A DNA stretch of 64,000 bases from Calliopum simillimum. Its lineage: Eukaryota; Arthropoda; Insecta; Diptera; Lauxaniidae. A program made the position numbers and the translations under genes. Numbering within the stretch: the first letter of the stretch is position 1; the number at the start of each line of letters is the position of its first letter. A model generated the notes under the pieces. It ran no database searches and was not told where the DNA came from. It saw only the letters and a list, made by a program, of their open reading frames with translations. Location: NCBI GenBank assembly GCA_951812925.1, contig OX638372.1, positions 70,945,407 through 71,009,406 of the forward strand, in the 5' to 3' direction. Positions 33,970 through 44,342 of this stretch are shown here, in pieces.

Positions 33970-35216
33970 CTTTCTTGTTTATTTCAATTAATTCAGTCTA
34001 TGAAATTAAACTTACAGACTAAGTAAACAATATTTATTAGAAAACTAACAAAAAACAATATGAATAAATCTTAAGAATAAATATTTAAAAAATTAATATA
34101 TATCAATGTATGTATGTAGAAAAATGTAATTAATTTAAGAGTAAACAGTTTTCAACAAGTTTTTAAATTCTGATTTTGGCACAGAAAAATCAATTAAATG
34201 ACTAGAACTGAGAACATTTAGTTCATTTAAGGCTCTGACGATTGGACCATTTAATGCATAGTTTGATCTACAAAGAGAAAGAGTAAATAAATTACAATGA
34301 CGCAAAAGTCTGGAAGGAACTTTAAAATTTATACGCTCTAAGATATAGGGGCAATCAATGTTACCCGCTATAACATCAAATATAAGCATTAAAGAGGATA
34401 TAATTCTTCTTGACAGTAGCGATTGTAGATTAATTAATAGGCAACGTGCATTATAAGATGGAATAGGCTCCGTAAAGTTAAATTGACATAATGCAAATTT
34501 AAGAAATTTCTTCTGAACTCTCTCTAGCCTATTAGAATGCACTGAATAAGTAGGATACCAAACTATTGCCGCGTATTCTAGTTTCGATCTAACATAGGCA
34601 GTGTACAAAATTTTACGGGTGTATGGATCTTGAAAATCATTGCTGTTCCTTCTAACGAAAGCCAACATGGAGTAACATTTAGGAATGATATAATTAATAT
34701 GACTAATAAAAGTGAATTTAGAATCAAAAAGCACACCAAGGTCCAAAATTTCACTAACAGACCTAATTACAGCCGTACCTAAATGATAAGACGAAGTAAA
34801 AGATATAATCCCTTTGCAAAAAGATACATGATAGCACTTCGTAATATTTAAAAATAGCATATTACGTGTGCACCAGACAATCAAATTATTTAAGTCATTT
34901 TGAGAAATAACTTTAAATCATCAGCATACAAAAGATACTTAGCACTTTTAAAACATGACCCAATATCGTTAATAAAGAGGAGGAAAAACAGTGGGCCAAG
35001 AATACTTCCTTGTGGTACACCCGAGGTAGCAACAAAATAGTTGGATCTTATTCCATCAATCAAATCAAAATTACGTCTATTATTTAAGTATGATTTTATC
35101 CAGTACAGCAAATTGGAATGAAAACCAAGCTTGAATAGTTTAGCCACAAGAATCTTATGTGCAACTATCAAATACTTTTGAGAAATCAGTGTAGATTGTG
35201 TCAACCTGCAAGCCAT
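33970..35216 (-). mobile_element. Non-LTR retrotransposon B inserted in gypsy element 1
   Basis: Minus-strand reading frames 35216-34890 (FSK region, GVPQGSILGPLFFLLFIND, LLYADDLKLFLKM) and 34884-34135 (thumb and C-terminal part, KLEYAAIVWYPTY, RNYALNGPIVRAL-like end) give the 3' half of a reverse transcriptase, 5' truncated. A frameshift separates the two at 34885. It cuts the gypsy frame between VEY and IGH; no clear target duplication is seen. The protein is related to element A at 29.4-31.3 kb (both have DTIYTDFSK-like fingers and YADD.KLF). Confidence 0.8.
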
Positions 35217-35435
35217 TGGTCACATTATCGATGCAAATGGTATCAAACCATCGGAAAAGCGATTGGATGCAATCAATCTAATGCCCAGACCAAAGAAAGT
35301 TAAAGAAGTCGAAGCATTCATTGGTAAGCTTAATTATTATAATAAATTCATCCCAAATTTTTCATCAAAAGCAGCAGCGCTGAATGAATTAAGAAGAAAT
35401 AACTTCAAACTCGAATGGACTGAAAGGCAAGAAAA
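35217..35435 (+). pseudogene. Gypsy element 1 reverse transcriptase thumb and connection
   Basis: Continues the frame broken at 33968: GHIIDANGIKPSEKRLDAIN, then VEAFIGKLNYYNKFIPNFSS and EWTERQE. This is the classical connection between Ty3/gypsy reverse transcriptase and RNase H. It ends exactly at the Helitron insertion at 35436. Confidence 0.9.
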
Positions 35436-37022
35436 TCTATATATAAATAGGCAAACGAAATCGGTTCAGTCCCTGTTTCTATACCTAAATCTCAACCGAT
35501 TTGCTTGATTTTTTTTTTGTTGGAAAGGTTGTAAGGAGGAGCAGTGCATAGGACTATTTTTTTTTAAAGTGGGCGGTGCCACGCCCCTAAATGGAAAAAA
35601 CGCTCTCACAGCTAAACCAATGCATCGATTTTAACGAAATTTGGTATGGAGATAGGGTTAGCACTAAGGAACGATAATATGACCATTATGTTTTTCAGTG
35701 GGCGGTGCCACGCCCCTAAATGGAAAAAATGCTCCTACGGCGAAAATACTGCATACGATTTTTATGAAATTCGGTATGGTTATAGAGTAAGCACTATATA
35801 GCACGATAGCATGATTGATTTTTATGAGATATCAAAAACTGTTTGCTCTTTAGTAGGGAGTTACACGCCTCTAAATGGAAGTACCATATTGCAACTTAAC
35901 TGCTGCAGATAACCCGAACCCTAAGGAAGAATATCACTACATTACAAATAATTAATGTGTGTGTGTAACATTTTGCAGACCATTTTTTCTAAACTAATTT
36001 GAGGTCGCTGAGTCCGAAAACCGCATTTATTTTTTTTCCTAGGGGCCGTTCTCGAGATAATCGACCTTTTCGATTTTTGAGGTTATAGCTCCATTATTAC
36101 CAATATCTAAGATCCGATTCAAATTGGCTGAGTTATAGCAACGAAAAGTTCATTTTTTTAGTAGTTTTTTACACTTTTTCGTGTTTAAGCCAAATTAAAC
36201 ACGGTTTTTTTGCCAGTAGCTTATACAAATATATATTTTTTATATTTTAATTCAAAAGTGTATTTAGTTTCAAATAATTGGAGTTCAAGTTTAGCAAAAT
36301 CGGATCATTTTTTAAAAAGTTATTAAGGTTTTAGTGAAATAAGACCATTTCGATTTTCATAGAAAAAATTAATTTTTTCAAAAAAAATTTTAAAAATAAT
36401 TTGTGTTTTCTATGAAAATCGAAATGGTCTTATTTCACTAAAACCTTAATAACTTTTTCAAAAATGATCCGATTTTGCTAAAATTGAACTCCAAATATTG
36501 GCATTTAAATACACTATTGAAATAAAATATAAAAAATATAAATTTGTATAAGCTACTGGCAAAAAAACCGTGTTTTATTTGGCTTAAACACGAAAAAGTG
36601 TAAAAAACTACTAAAAAATTGAACTTTTCGTTGCTATAACTCAGCCAATTTGAATCGGATCTTAGATATTGGTACGTTTGTTGGAAGTTTAAGAATTTTT
36701 CTTTATAATAGTGTAAAAACTTATTTGATCGAAATTGGGTTTCTCAAAATATGTTCGAGAAAATGGAGCTATAACCTCAAAAATCAAAAAGATCGATTAT
36801 CTCGAGAACGGCCCCTAGGAAAAAAAAAATAATGCGATTTTCGGACTCAGCGACCTCAAATTAGTTTAGAGAATATGGTCTGCAAAATGTTACATTTTGG
36901 CTGTTGTCTAGTGTATTAAAAGCTTTTTGTGTTTTATCGACCAAGGAAGGGTATAAAAACTTTTTCCTTTATTTTATGGTCAAATCGAAATGGTCGAGTT
37001 TCGGCCACAAGGCGAACTCTAG
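35436..37022 (+). mobile_element. Non-autonomous Helitron, with a nested foldback
   Basis: The 5' end is TC (TCTATATATAAATAGGC) and the 3' end is CTAG preceded by a hairpin (TTTCGGCC...GGCGAA), as in the Helitron rule of 5'-TC and CTRR-3'. It sits between A and T without target duplication: removing it joins GAAAA to TGCATTT and restores the gypsy reading frame (QE-N-AF). The body carries GGGCGGTGCCACGCCCC twice. A second copy in opposite orientation at 49750-50290 shares both ends and lacks the inner foldback. Without that foldback this copy is about 658 bp. Confidence 0.85.
35965..36893. mobile_element. Foldback element inside the Helitron
   Basis: GTAACATTTTGCAGACCAT at the left end returns as ATGGTCTGCAAAATGTTAC at the right end, and the two ~440 bp arms are close inverted copies over their whole length (GAGGTCGCTGAGTCCGAAAA against its complement near 36830). 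The centre lies near 36390-36400. The Helitron copy at 49750-50290 has no such insert. No coding capacity. Confidence 0.85.
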
Positions 37023-37796
37023 TGCATTTAAATCACTGAAAGATACAATTATTCAAGGAGTACGACTTGTTCATTATAATGATAATCATACAATCATCTT
37101 AGCCACAGACGCTTCTAAGCTTGGCATCGGAGCGGTCTTATCGCATCGCTATTCTGACGGTTCGGAGAAACCAATAGCATTCGCATCGAATACTCTGAAT
37201 GGGAGTCAAATCAACTACTCTCAAATCGAAAAAGAAGCTTTATCGATCATTTTTGGTGTAACTCGATTTCATCAATATCTTTATGGAAGACATTTCGAAT
37301 TGGTGACAGACCATCAAACTCTTACAACTCTTTTTCATCCACACAAGAAGTTGCCAGTCATGACTTTGCATCGTTTGCAACGATAGGCAATTATTCTTTT
37401 GGCATATGACTATGAAATTCGATACAAAAACACCAATCAAAATGCAAACGCGGATGCCCTCTCAAGACTTCCAGCAGGAGAAGATATTGTTTTTGACCAA
37501 AAAGAAAAAGTTATGCTAGGTGTAAAAGACGTTTTTCAATGAACTATTGAAGATTTTCCATTGAACTCTAATATCATTGCTGAACATACAAAAGAAGACG
37601 AAGTTCTTAAAACTGTCACGCAATATATTGTCAATGGATGGCCAGATTTTATTCCAAAATCAAAAGATATGTACTTTATTACCATATTTCAATCGAAAAC
37701 TATCACTAACTTTTCATAGTGGGGTCCTGCTTCTACAAATGGATTTTACTCGAGTTGTAATTCCGCTCACTCTTCGCAAAAAAGTATTGGAAATGC
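37023..37796 (+). pseudogene. Gypsy element 1 RNase H and integrase N-terminus
   Basis: Resumes the frame after the Helitron (AFKSLKDTIIQGV). RNase H follows with LATDASKLGIGAVL, SNTLNGSQINYSQIEKEAL, and LVTDHQTLTTLF. A stop at 37384 and another near 37540 break it. Integrase begins with the region before its zinc finger and is cut at 37797 by the mariner element. Confidence 0.88.
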
Positions 37797-38701
37797 TAAT
37801 GAGTGTACAACTTAAAAACCGGAATTTGACGGTGGATGTCCGTACTAACAAATATCGTGAAAGCTCGAACTTTATATATATGTCATTTTGAAGGTACATT
37901 TGACAGCTGTCAAAATCAGTCAACAAAACAATTTTATCTTGTGTGCATCATTATTATTTTTCACGATGAATAACTTCGAAAATTGGAGAAAAAGACAGCA
38001 TTTCCGGGGGGTTCTAGTGGGTCATTTTTTTGCAAAGAAAACAGCTGCCGAAAGTCATCGCATTCTTATTGAAGTTTATGGGGACTATGCTCCAGCTGAA
38101 TCAAGCTGTCGTGAGTGGTTTAAAAGTGGTTATTTTGATGTCGAAGACAAAGAACGTCCTGGTCACGACCTGCTAGGTGTGATCCATTATGAGCTGTTGC
38201 CAGGTGGCCAAACCATTAATGCTCAATTCTATCGTCAACAATTGATCCAATTGAAGCAGAAAATCCAGGCAGAGCGGCCAACGTATGCGACCAGACATGA
38301 GTCAATCATTTTCCACTACGATAACGCTCGGCCACATATTGCTGCCCCAGTCAAAAATTACCTGGAAAACAACGGAAAACAACGGATGGGAAATTTTGCC
38401 TCACCCGCTTTATAGCCCAGACCTTGCACCTTCAGACTACCATTTGTTCCGATCGATGCAGAATGCCCTATCAGGAATACGCTTTACTTAAGTTCAAGAT
38501 ATCGAAAATTGGCTCGATTCATTTTTGGCCACCAAGCCGGCGCAATTTTTTTGGAATGGAATTCATAAATTGGCTGAAAGATGGGGAAATGTTGTAGCTT
38601 CCAATGGACAATACTTTAAATAAAATATATTGTAACATTTTTCGACAATAAAGCATCAAATTTCGCTAAAAAATTCCGTTTTTTAAGTTGTACACCCAAT
38701 A
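37797..38701 (+). mobile_element. Mariner element, internally deleted copy 1
   Basis: TA flanks the element at 37797-37798 and 38700-38701. The right end reads TTGGGTGTACAACTTAAAAA on the other strand; the left end has the same sequence with changes in the first bases (ATGAGTGTACAAC). Removing the element and one TA joins EML to HEGHWG, the start of the integrase zinc finger, in frame. Length about 901 bp, shorter than the usual 1.3 kb because the middle of the transposase gene is missing. Confidence 0.9.
37966..38630 (+). pseudogene. Mariner transposase with central deletion, copy 1
   Basis: Starts MNNFENWRKRQHFRGVLVGH and continues KTAAESHRILIEVYGDYAP and SGYFDVEDKERPG, the DNA-binding half. 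It then jumps to VIHYELLPGGQTIN and the HYDNARPHIAAPV segment with the second catalytic Asp; YSPDLAPSDYHLF with the third follows in another frame after a 10 bp duplication (AAAACAACGG). The first catalytic Asp (in the DEKW region) is absent through the deletion. A TAA follows GIRFT before the C-terminal DSFLATKPAQFF segment. Cannot make active transposase. Confidence 0.88.
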
Positions 38702-38830
38702 CATGAAGGTCATTGGGGCACAAGCCGAATGAAGCAAATGGCACGACGTTATATTTGGTTTCCCAATATTGACAAAGCAACTAAGGATTTGTTTCGTACC
38801 TGTTTAAAATTTCAAGAACATACATCGGAT
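38702..38830 (+). pseudogene. Gypsy element 1 integrase zinc-finger fragment
   Basis: HEGHWGTSRMKQMARRYIWF continues to LFRTCLKFQEH; the fourth zinc ligand Cys is replaced by Phe (TCLKF where TCLKC is usual). The coding sequence is lost soon after 38830, and no integrase core or 3' LTR follows. Confidence 0.8.
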
Positions 38831-38888
38831 TTGATGTCCTTGTATTCAAAGTAACAGTCACAGACTCTGATTCTTTGCTTTCTACCAT

Positions 38889-39085
38889 GTACAGTGGCTC
38901 CATCGCAAAATCGGACAAAACTTTGTTGAATATAAATGTGCTCTAAACTTAAGAAAAAATAAGCTAAAGATACGGTTTTTTCGCTTTTATTTAAACCTTA
39001 TACCCTCATTTCTCTGAACAATAAAAAAACAACTATTTTTCTAAATTTACACTAAAACGCAAAAATAGTTAAATTTCCTGCGATA
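38889..39085 (+). repeat. Tc1-like terminal repeat fragment
   Basis: TA then CAGTGGCTCCATCGCAAAAT runs into a ~200 bp stretch that matches 53637-53862 inverted. CAGTGG after TA is typical of Tc1-type ends. No transposase is attached here. Confidence 0.6.
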
Positions 39086-39490
39086 GTAACGCGAGTTACC
39101 AATTTTTTTGTAACGCGAGTTACCACATAATTTTCGCATTATTTTAAAAAATACAACTTAATATTGTTGTTTCTAATAAAGAAATACTTATTGATATCCT
39201 TCTGGCTTTATTTCTGTCCAATGTAAAGAAATTTACCCACAAATTTCGCAGAAACTTGCGAAAGAAATTTACGCTCTAAGCATGTTGTCCAAAAATGGTA
39301 ACGCGAGTTACCAGCACTATTCACTATTTTACTGGTTAAATATTAAGTTATCACTGAAAATTTTAACTAATAAGAACAAAGTTTTTTGTTTGTAAAGAAT
39401 TCAATTTTATTAGTTAATCCAAAGGCTGAGCCTCAAAAGCTCCATTAAAGTCTTAAAAAGTGTTCTAATTGTAACGCGAGTTACCATGGA
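39086..39490 (+). repeat. Four copies of GTAACGCGAGTTACC
   Basis: The 15-mer occurs at about 39088, 39111, 39299 and 39472 in the same orientation, exact each time. It is a near-palindrome (GTAAC...GTTAC) and stands out in AT-rich DNA by its CpG dinucleotide. It might be a protein-binding site cluster in a DNA transposon; no further evidence. Confidence 0.6.
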
Positions 39491-39575
39491 ATTACCCCTG
39501 GGCTCAATATGTGTGCAATTAAATACACCAATAAATAAAAATAAAAAAATATAAAAATGCATACGTAAAAAAACC

Positions 39576-40219
39576 AAACGTATCGAAAACCAACCTACCA
39601 ACAAAATTTTTTGGTTTTTTTTACCTATGCATTTTGCCTTGTTTTTGTAATGTTGTTGTTTTTACTCAAAAACACAGAACAGTAAGCTCACACCACAAAA
39701 CACTTGACACGTGATTTTTTGGTAGCTAGTTAATGTAAATCATTATCTGTTCAAAACAACAAAAAAATTACAAATTTCACAGAGCCCGGTGATAAACATA
39801 CGATCGCGCTTGCTACTTCGGTTGAAACTCGCCAAAAAAGCTTGCATCCGAAAGCGCTTTGCAAGAAAAGTATAATATCAACGACTTACAAACAGCGGGG
39901 CGATGCATAACAGGGGAAAAAACAAAAAATTAGAACTTTGCATATGCTGCATTGAATTTTTGCTGTGATTCTCGTCTAATCTTTGCAAAAAATGAATAAA
40001 GCATGCTTGGTCGAGTTCTTGGTTTGTAGGTGAATTCGACTGAAGATCCCATATGGTTATGGGTGAAACGTATCGAAAACCAACCTACCAACAAAATTTT
40101 TTGGTTTTTTTTACCTATGCATTTTGCCTTGTTTTTGTAATGTTGTTGTTTTTACTCAAAAACACAGAACAGTAAGCTCACACCACAAAACACTTGACAC
40201 GTGATTTTTTGGTAGCTAG
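39576..40219 (+). repeat. Perfect ~155 bp direct repeats flanking a 330 bp unique stretch
   Basis: 39576-39739 and 40067-40219 are identical over about 153 bases, from AAACGTATCGAAAACCAACC to TTTTTTGGTAGCTAGT. The second copy ends about 65 bases before a 3' splice site. Parts of the repeat (ACCTATGCATTTTGCC and the TAATGTAAATCATTAT that follows copy 1) also occur at 27400-27460. Exact identity points to a recent duplication or LTR-like ends. Confidence 0.8.
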
Positions 40220-40283
40220 TGAAATTATATATTATTTAGTTCAATTTAACCTGGTTTAATCTAAAAATTTATATATTTTTCAG

Positions 40284-41037
40284 ATGGTTGAAAGTGATGG
40301 AGAGGTTTCACAATTTGATTCGTTGGATAATTGCTCAGAAGGCGGTATGAGCGCTGAAAACTTCAATACTTTAAAGAAAGGACCATTACCGCCAATAGAT
40401 CCGCCTCCACAGTTTCAGGACTCACCACAAACAACCCTGATCCGATCAGTTTCAAACAACATTGTTAATACTGTAAGGCGTTGGTCATTATCGCAATCTT
40501 CTTTCGAACATATTAAAGAAACAAACGAAAACATAAGGCGTGATGAAAGTCATGAGAACTGTAGTTTAAATGAAAGTGATACAGTCAAATATAGCAACAG
40601 AATATTAAGAGATTCTTATGCTGTCAATAAGCATTTGTATTCAAGTGATTCGATTTTAAATACTTACACGGATAATATATACGATGAGCCTAATAACATA
40701 ATAAGTTCGTCATTAGGGACAAGTATTGATGTTATTGATTCGGATTCTTCTTCACCTATCCCACCGCCTATACCGAGCACACTGATAAATGTGAAACAAT
40801 CATTGTGTCCATACTACCAGGATCATTCTAGGTATTTTAAAGCAATTCCATCCGATCAGGACAATATACCGATAACCGCACAGAAATTTAATGTAGCGGG
40901 TCTTTCAGAAATACATGACTACGATTTGTATTATGGAGCCAAGAAAACCACATATCAATATGACAACAGTTTACAACGAAAACTTTTATATAGTCCTCTA
41001 AATCATTCTTACCACTATAATAGTCATCATTATACAG
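40284..41037 (+). CDS. Host-like exon, ~251 codons, Ser/Pro-rich protein of unknown identity
   Basis: TTATATATTTTTCAG ending at 40283 is a good 3' splice site and ACAG|GTATTT at 41038 a fair 5' site; the frame is open across the exon. The product has acidic Ser-rich sequence, a proline-rich motif (GPLPPIDPPPQF), an Arg-Arg-Trp-Ser stretch (NTVRRWSLSQSSFEHI), YDEP and SSPIPPPIPS. Such features suit a cytoplasmic signalling or scaffold region with SH3/WW-type binding motifs, but I do not recognise the protein. It starts in phase 0, matching the exon at 21975-22256. Residues after 41037 would be intron read-through. Frame-wide lack of stops in AT-rich DNA supports selection. Confidence 0.65.
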
Positions 41038-41587
41038 GTATTTTTAACTTCATACATGTTATAATTAGTATTAGCTGTATTTTATTCGCCAATATTATTT
41101 TTGTACGAATAAAACGACCAAAGTTATCAATAGCACTTTCAGAAAAATATTGGTAGATTTTTGTTTTATAATTTGTATTTTTGGAATATTATTATTTAAT
41201 ATTTTTATATATTTTTATTTAAAAAGAACCACTGGATTTGAAACAAAAGACATCATTTTAAAGTTCATCACTCGATTGCGAAGTTGTAATTTTTTTGCTC
41301 CCCGTACATTAAAAAAAAATTAAAACATTGAGACCGTCTCCATACTTTAAAAATTAATATTTTTAAAGAAATTTTCTTTTATATTAATGCACATTTAATT
41401 CCTACATTGATTTTCCAGAACAATATTCCGTCCTTTGCATTTTTAAAATCTATTTTTCAAGGTTCAATAGAAAACCGGCTGGGTTTTTTCCGCCAAAGAT
41501 TCCTCATTTATTTATAAATCTTATTTTTTCGCTCTATTTTATGAAAACGGAAGTGGAGCAAAAAACTTGCAACTTAACACATTTTAT
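41038..41587. other. No recognisable feature
   Basis: AT-rich, probable intron. No exon or repeat recognised before the foldback at 41588. Confidence 0.4.
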
Positions 41588-42876
41588 ATATGAAGAACTC
41601 CACGCCAAGTGTACCAAAAAAAAATTTTTTTTTCTCCGATTTCGCTCAAATTTGGCAATATGGTAGATCCAGTGTGCAAGAACAACAACCCGGGACGATT
41701 TGGTCCTAGTACCATTTGTCGTTAAAATAGAGGGTGTTAAAGTTGGCGATTTTAGTCATTTTCATGAAAAGGGTGTTTTTTAAAAAATGTATAGCTTACA
41801 CTAAAGTTTGTAAATTGATAAATCTAAGTTATTGGTCCCATTCATTTTGAAGCGTTCTTTTTATAAAAAGATATTTCTTGGTGAAAAAACATTTTTTTCA
41901 CCAAAATTTTTTACACTTAAAAATACTTTTGAATTTTTTTTAAAAAAAGCCGCCTTAGATTTTTTTTAAAAGTACCTTAGATTAAAGCATAATTTATAAG
42001 CTTTAAAATGATGTATGGCTCAAGATGGTATTTGGACGTTAAATAAGAGTTTTTGGCTTTTGAACGCCCGTGGCAGAACAAAATCTTTTTTTACTCGAGA
42101 GGAAAACATCTTACGTAAAAAAAAATGCTTAAAATCTTCCAAGCAATACGTGTGATTTTTTTGGAATTTTTTGAAAAGCAAAAAAAAAAAAAATTTTTTT
42201 TTCCTTTCAAAATTTCTTGCAAAAATTTTTCATAAAAAAAAATTTTTCAAAAATTATTCAAAAAAAAAAAAGCTTTAAAAAATTCCAAAAAAAATCACAC
42301 GTATTTCTTAGACGATTCTAAGCATTTTTTGCCTAGTACACTTTTTACGTAAGATGTTTTCCTCTCGAGTAAAAAAAGATTTTGTTCTGCCACGGGCGTT
42401 CAAAAGCCAAAAACTCCCATGTAGCGTCCGAATCCCATCTTGAGACATACATCATTTTAAAGCTTATAAATTATGCTTTAATTTAAGGTACTTTTAAAAA
42501 AAATCTAAGGGCTTTTTTTAAAAAAAATTCAAAAGTATTTTTAAGTGTAAAAAATTTTGGTGAAAAAATATTTTTTTCACCAAGAAATATCTTTTTATAA
42601 AAAGAACGCTTCAAAACGAATGGGACCAGTAACTTAATTTATCAATTTACAAACTTTAGTGTAAGCTATAAATTTTTTAAAAAACACCCTTTTCATGAAA
42701 ATGACTAAAATCGCCAACTTTAACACCCTCTATTTTAACGACAAATGGTACTAGGACCAAATCGTCCCGGGTTGTTGTTCTTGCACACCGGATCTACCAT
42801 ATTGCCAAATTTGAGCGAAATCGGAGAAAAAAAATTTTTTTTTTGGTACACTTGGCGTGGAGTGCTTCATATATAT
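41588..42876. mobile_element. Foldback element, 1.3 kb
   Basis: ATATATGAAGAACTCCACGC at the left returns as GGCGTGGAGTGCTTCATATA at the right. The ~620 bp arms are close inverted copies throughout (CCGGGACGATTTGGTCCTAG against CTAGGACCAAATCGTCCCGG), with an A/T-rich centre near 42200-42250. No coding capacity. If transcribed, the RNA would form a long nearly perfect hairpin. Confidence 0.85.
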
Positions 42877-43302
42877 GTATAGGGTTACAAATTCCTCAGC
42901 AGATAAATAAATATAGTTGCTAGCAAGCAAAGCGTGGCGAATAAAACGCAGTTATTAATCACCCCTTTTCACAATTGTCGTTTCTATTTCGTTTTTAGGG
43001 CGTTTTAGTTTTTATCGTCGTCTCGTTTCTAAATTTGGTGTCTGGAAATATGTTGAAATGACTAGGTGTCTTAATCGAGGGATTAGGAAAACGAAGCAAT
43101 CGCACTTATCATAGTTTTCCTGACATCTCGACAAAAACTCTTCGTCATTCCAATATATTGAAGCAGTCACACTTATGCTTCGTATTTCCGGCCCCTCCAT
43201 AAACACTCCTCGTCGCGCAATGGGAGGGTTTGTATGGAACGGCGGTCATATATAGTAATAATAGAGCTAGGCTATTAAAATTTGGTACTGATGTTTTTTA
43301 CA
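42877..43302. other. Unassigned, then start of a dispersed repeat
   Basis: 42877-43200 shows nothing recognisable. 43215-43302 (AATGGGAGGGTTTGTATGG...) belongs to the repeat also present, reversed, at 28480-28600. Confidence 0.5.
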
Positions 43303-44342
43303 TTAAGGGGAGATATACACCTAGAAGGCAAAAAAAGGTAATTTTTGCGATTTTTTTGTAGGAAAACTATATCAAATTTCGGATCGGAGTTTAAACTAAA
43401 TGAAAGTATACATATTTAAGTATATGTTAAATTTTTGTTTATTACAAAATATTGAAAATATTTCGAGATATCGCATGTTCCTTGAAGCGCCGTGAAAAAA
43501 TCTTCATACACGGTACACACTGGCGTTTCTTGAAAAATCATTTGAAAGCAAAAAACCACAAAGATTATTAAAATAGATCTATAATTTAGTAGATGTCATA
43601 GCCGATTTTGAAAATTTCGTTTTATGACAAAATGGCGAACGTTTGAACATAAGTAATGATTTTTGGGCCAAAAATTAATAATTATTTTGCTTATACAATA
43701 AAAAAAAACTAAGTAAGGAAAACAAAAATCCTATGACATCTACTAGAAAATAGTGTATGGAATAAAGCACAACCAGTTTCAAGGCAATCGGTTCATTGGT
43801 TTTGGATAAATTTTGGGTACCGAGTTGAAAAACGTTGTTTCAAGAAAAATGCGTTTGAAAATTTAGGAATGAATAAATGATAAAATTTGTCAAATTACAT
43901 GGAATCGTCGATACCAGGCCCATAGTGTAGGTCGTCTAAGGTCGACGGAATGCTCATGGCTTCTAAATTTTGTTGTCGGCGCCGTATTCGACTTTCTTTT
44001 GTCTGTTCCTGCGCTTGCAGCTCGGATTTCGCTATGCGAGTTTCATCTTCTTGCGTAGCGAATAAGTGCGCTCCTGACCCAACCGATATTTCCAACATGT
44101 TCATAATTTCGAGTATTGAGGTGACACTATTATTGAACGTGCATGCTGCCAGAAAAACAGCAAAAAAAAAAGAAAAAAAAAAAAACGGCGCCGACCCGTT
44201 TACGCTTTCGGCTGTAACTCGCTTATTTATCAAGATATTACCTTGCCGTTTTCACTAGGTGTTCTAAGACGTCAAACTTAAAGAAAATGCGAAAAAAATA
44301 AAATAGATTTTTTCAAACGTCTAGGTGTATATCTCCCCTTAA
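43303..44342. mobile_element. TTAA-flanked DNA element (piggyBac-like target), 1.03 kb
   Basis: Inverted ends GGGGAGATATACACCTAGA (43307) and, on the other strand, GGGGAGATATACACCTAGAC (ending 44338) are flanked by TTAA on both sides. The empty site ACATTAAAATAATAAAA is present at 28490-28515 (reversed), confirming duplication of TTAA on insertion. TTAA targets are the signature of piggyBac-type elements, but the ends are not the usual CCC type. The body is mostly non-coding. Confidence 0.8.
43895..44233 (-). other. Open frame inside the TTAA element, unknown
   Basis: The C-terminal half (ETRIAKSELQAQEQTKESRI, RRRQQNLEAM, DDLHYGPGIDDSM) has a coiled-coil-like, charged composition and a plausible C-terminus, unlike the Phe-rich N-terminal part that is translated poly-T. 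It may be the tail of a gene carried by a longer relative of this element. Not recognised. Confidence 0.3.

Noticed and set aside
36650..36832. 60-codon open frame in the foldback
   Set aside because: Lies in the inverted arm of a non-coding foldback and mirrors sequence on the other arm.
37240..37440. Minus-strand open frame over gypsy RNase H
   Set aside because: Shadow of the plus-strand RNase H frame.
39576..40219. A complete LTR retrotransposon bounded by the identical repeats
   Set aside because: Only 330 bp lies between them, with no primer site, polypurine tract or coding sequence; solo structure unproven.
40284..40286. ATG at 40284 as a translation start
   Set aside because: It directly follows a 3' splice site, so it is more likely an internal Met codon.
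41038..41156. Extension of the 40284 exon to a 290-codon gene ending EKYW
   Set aside because: The sequence after ACAG|GTATTT turns AT-rich and hydrophobic at random; it is better read as intron.
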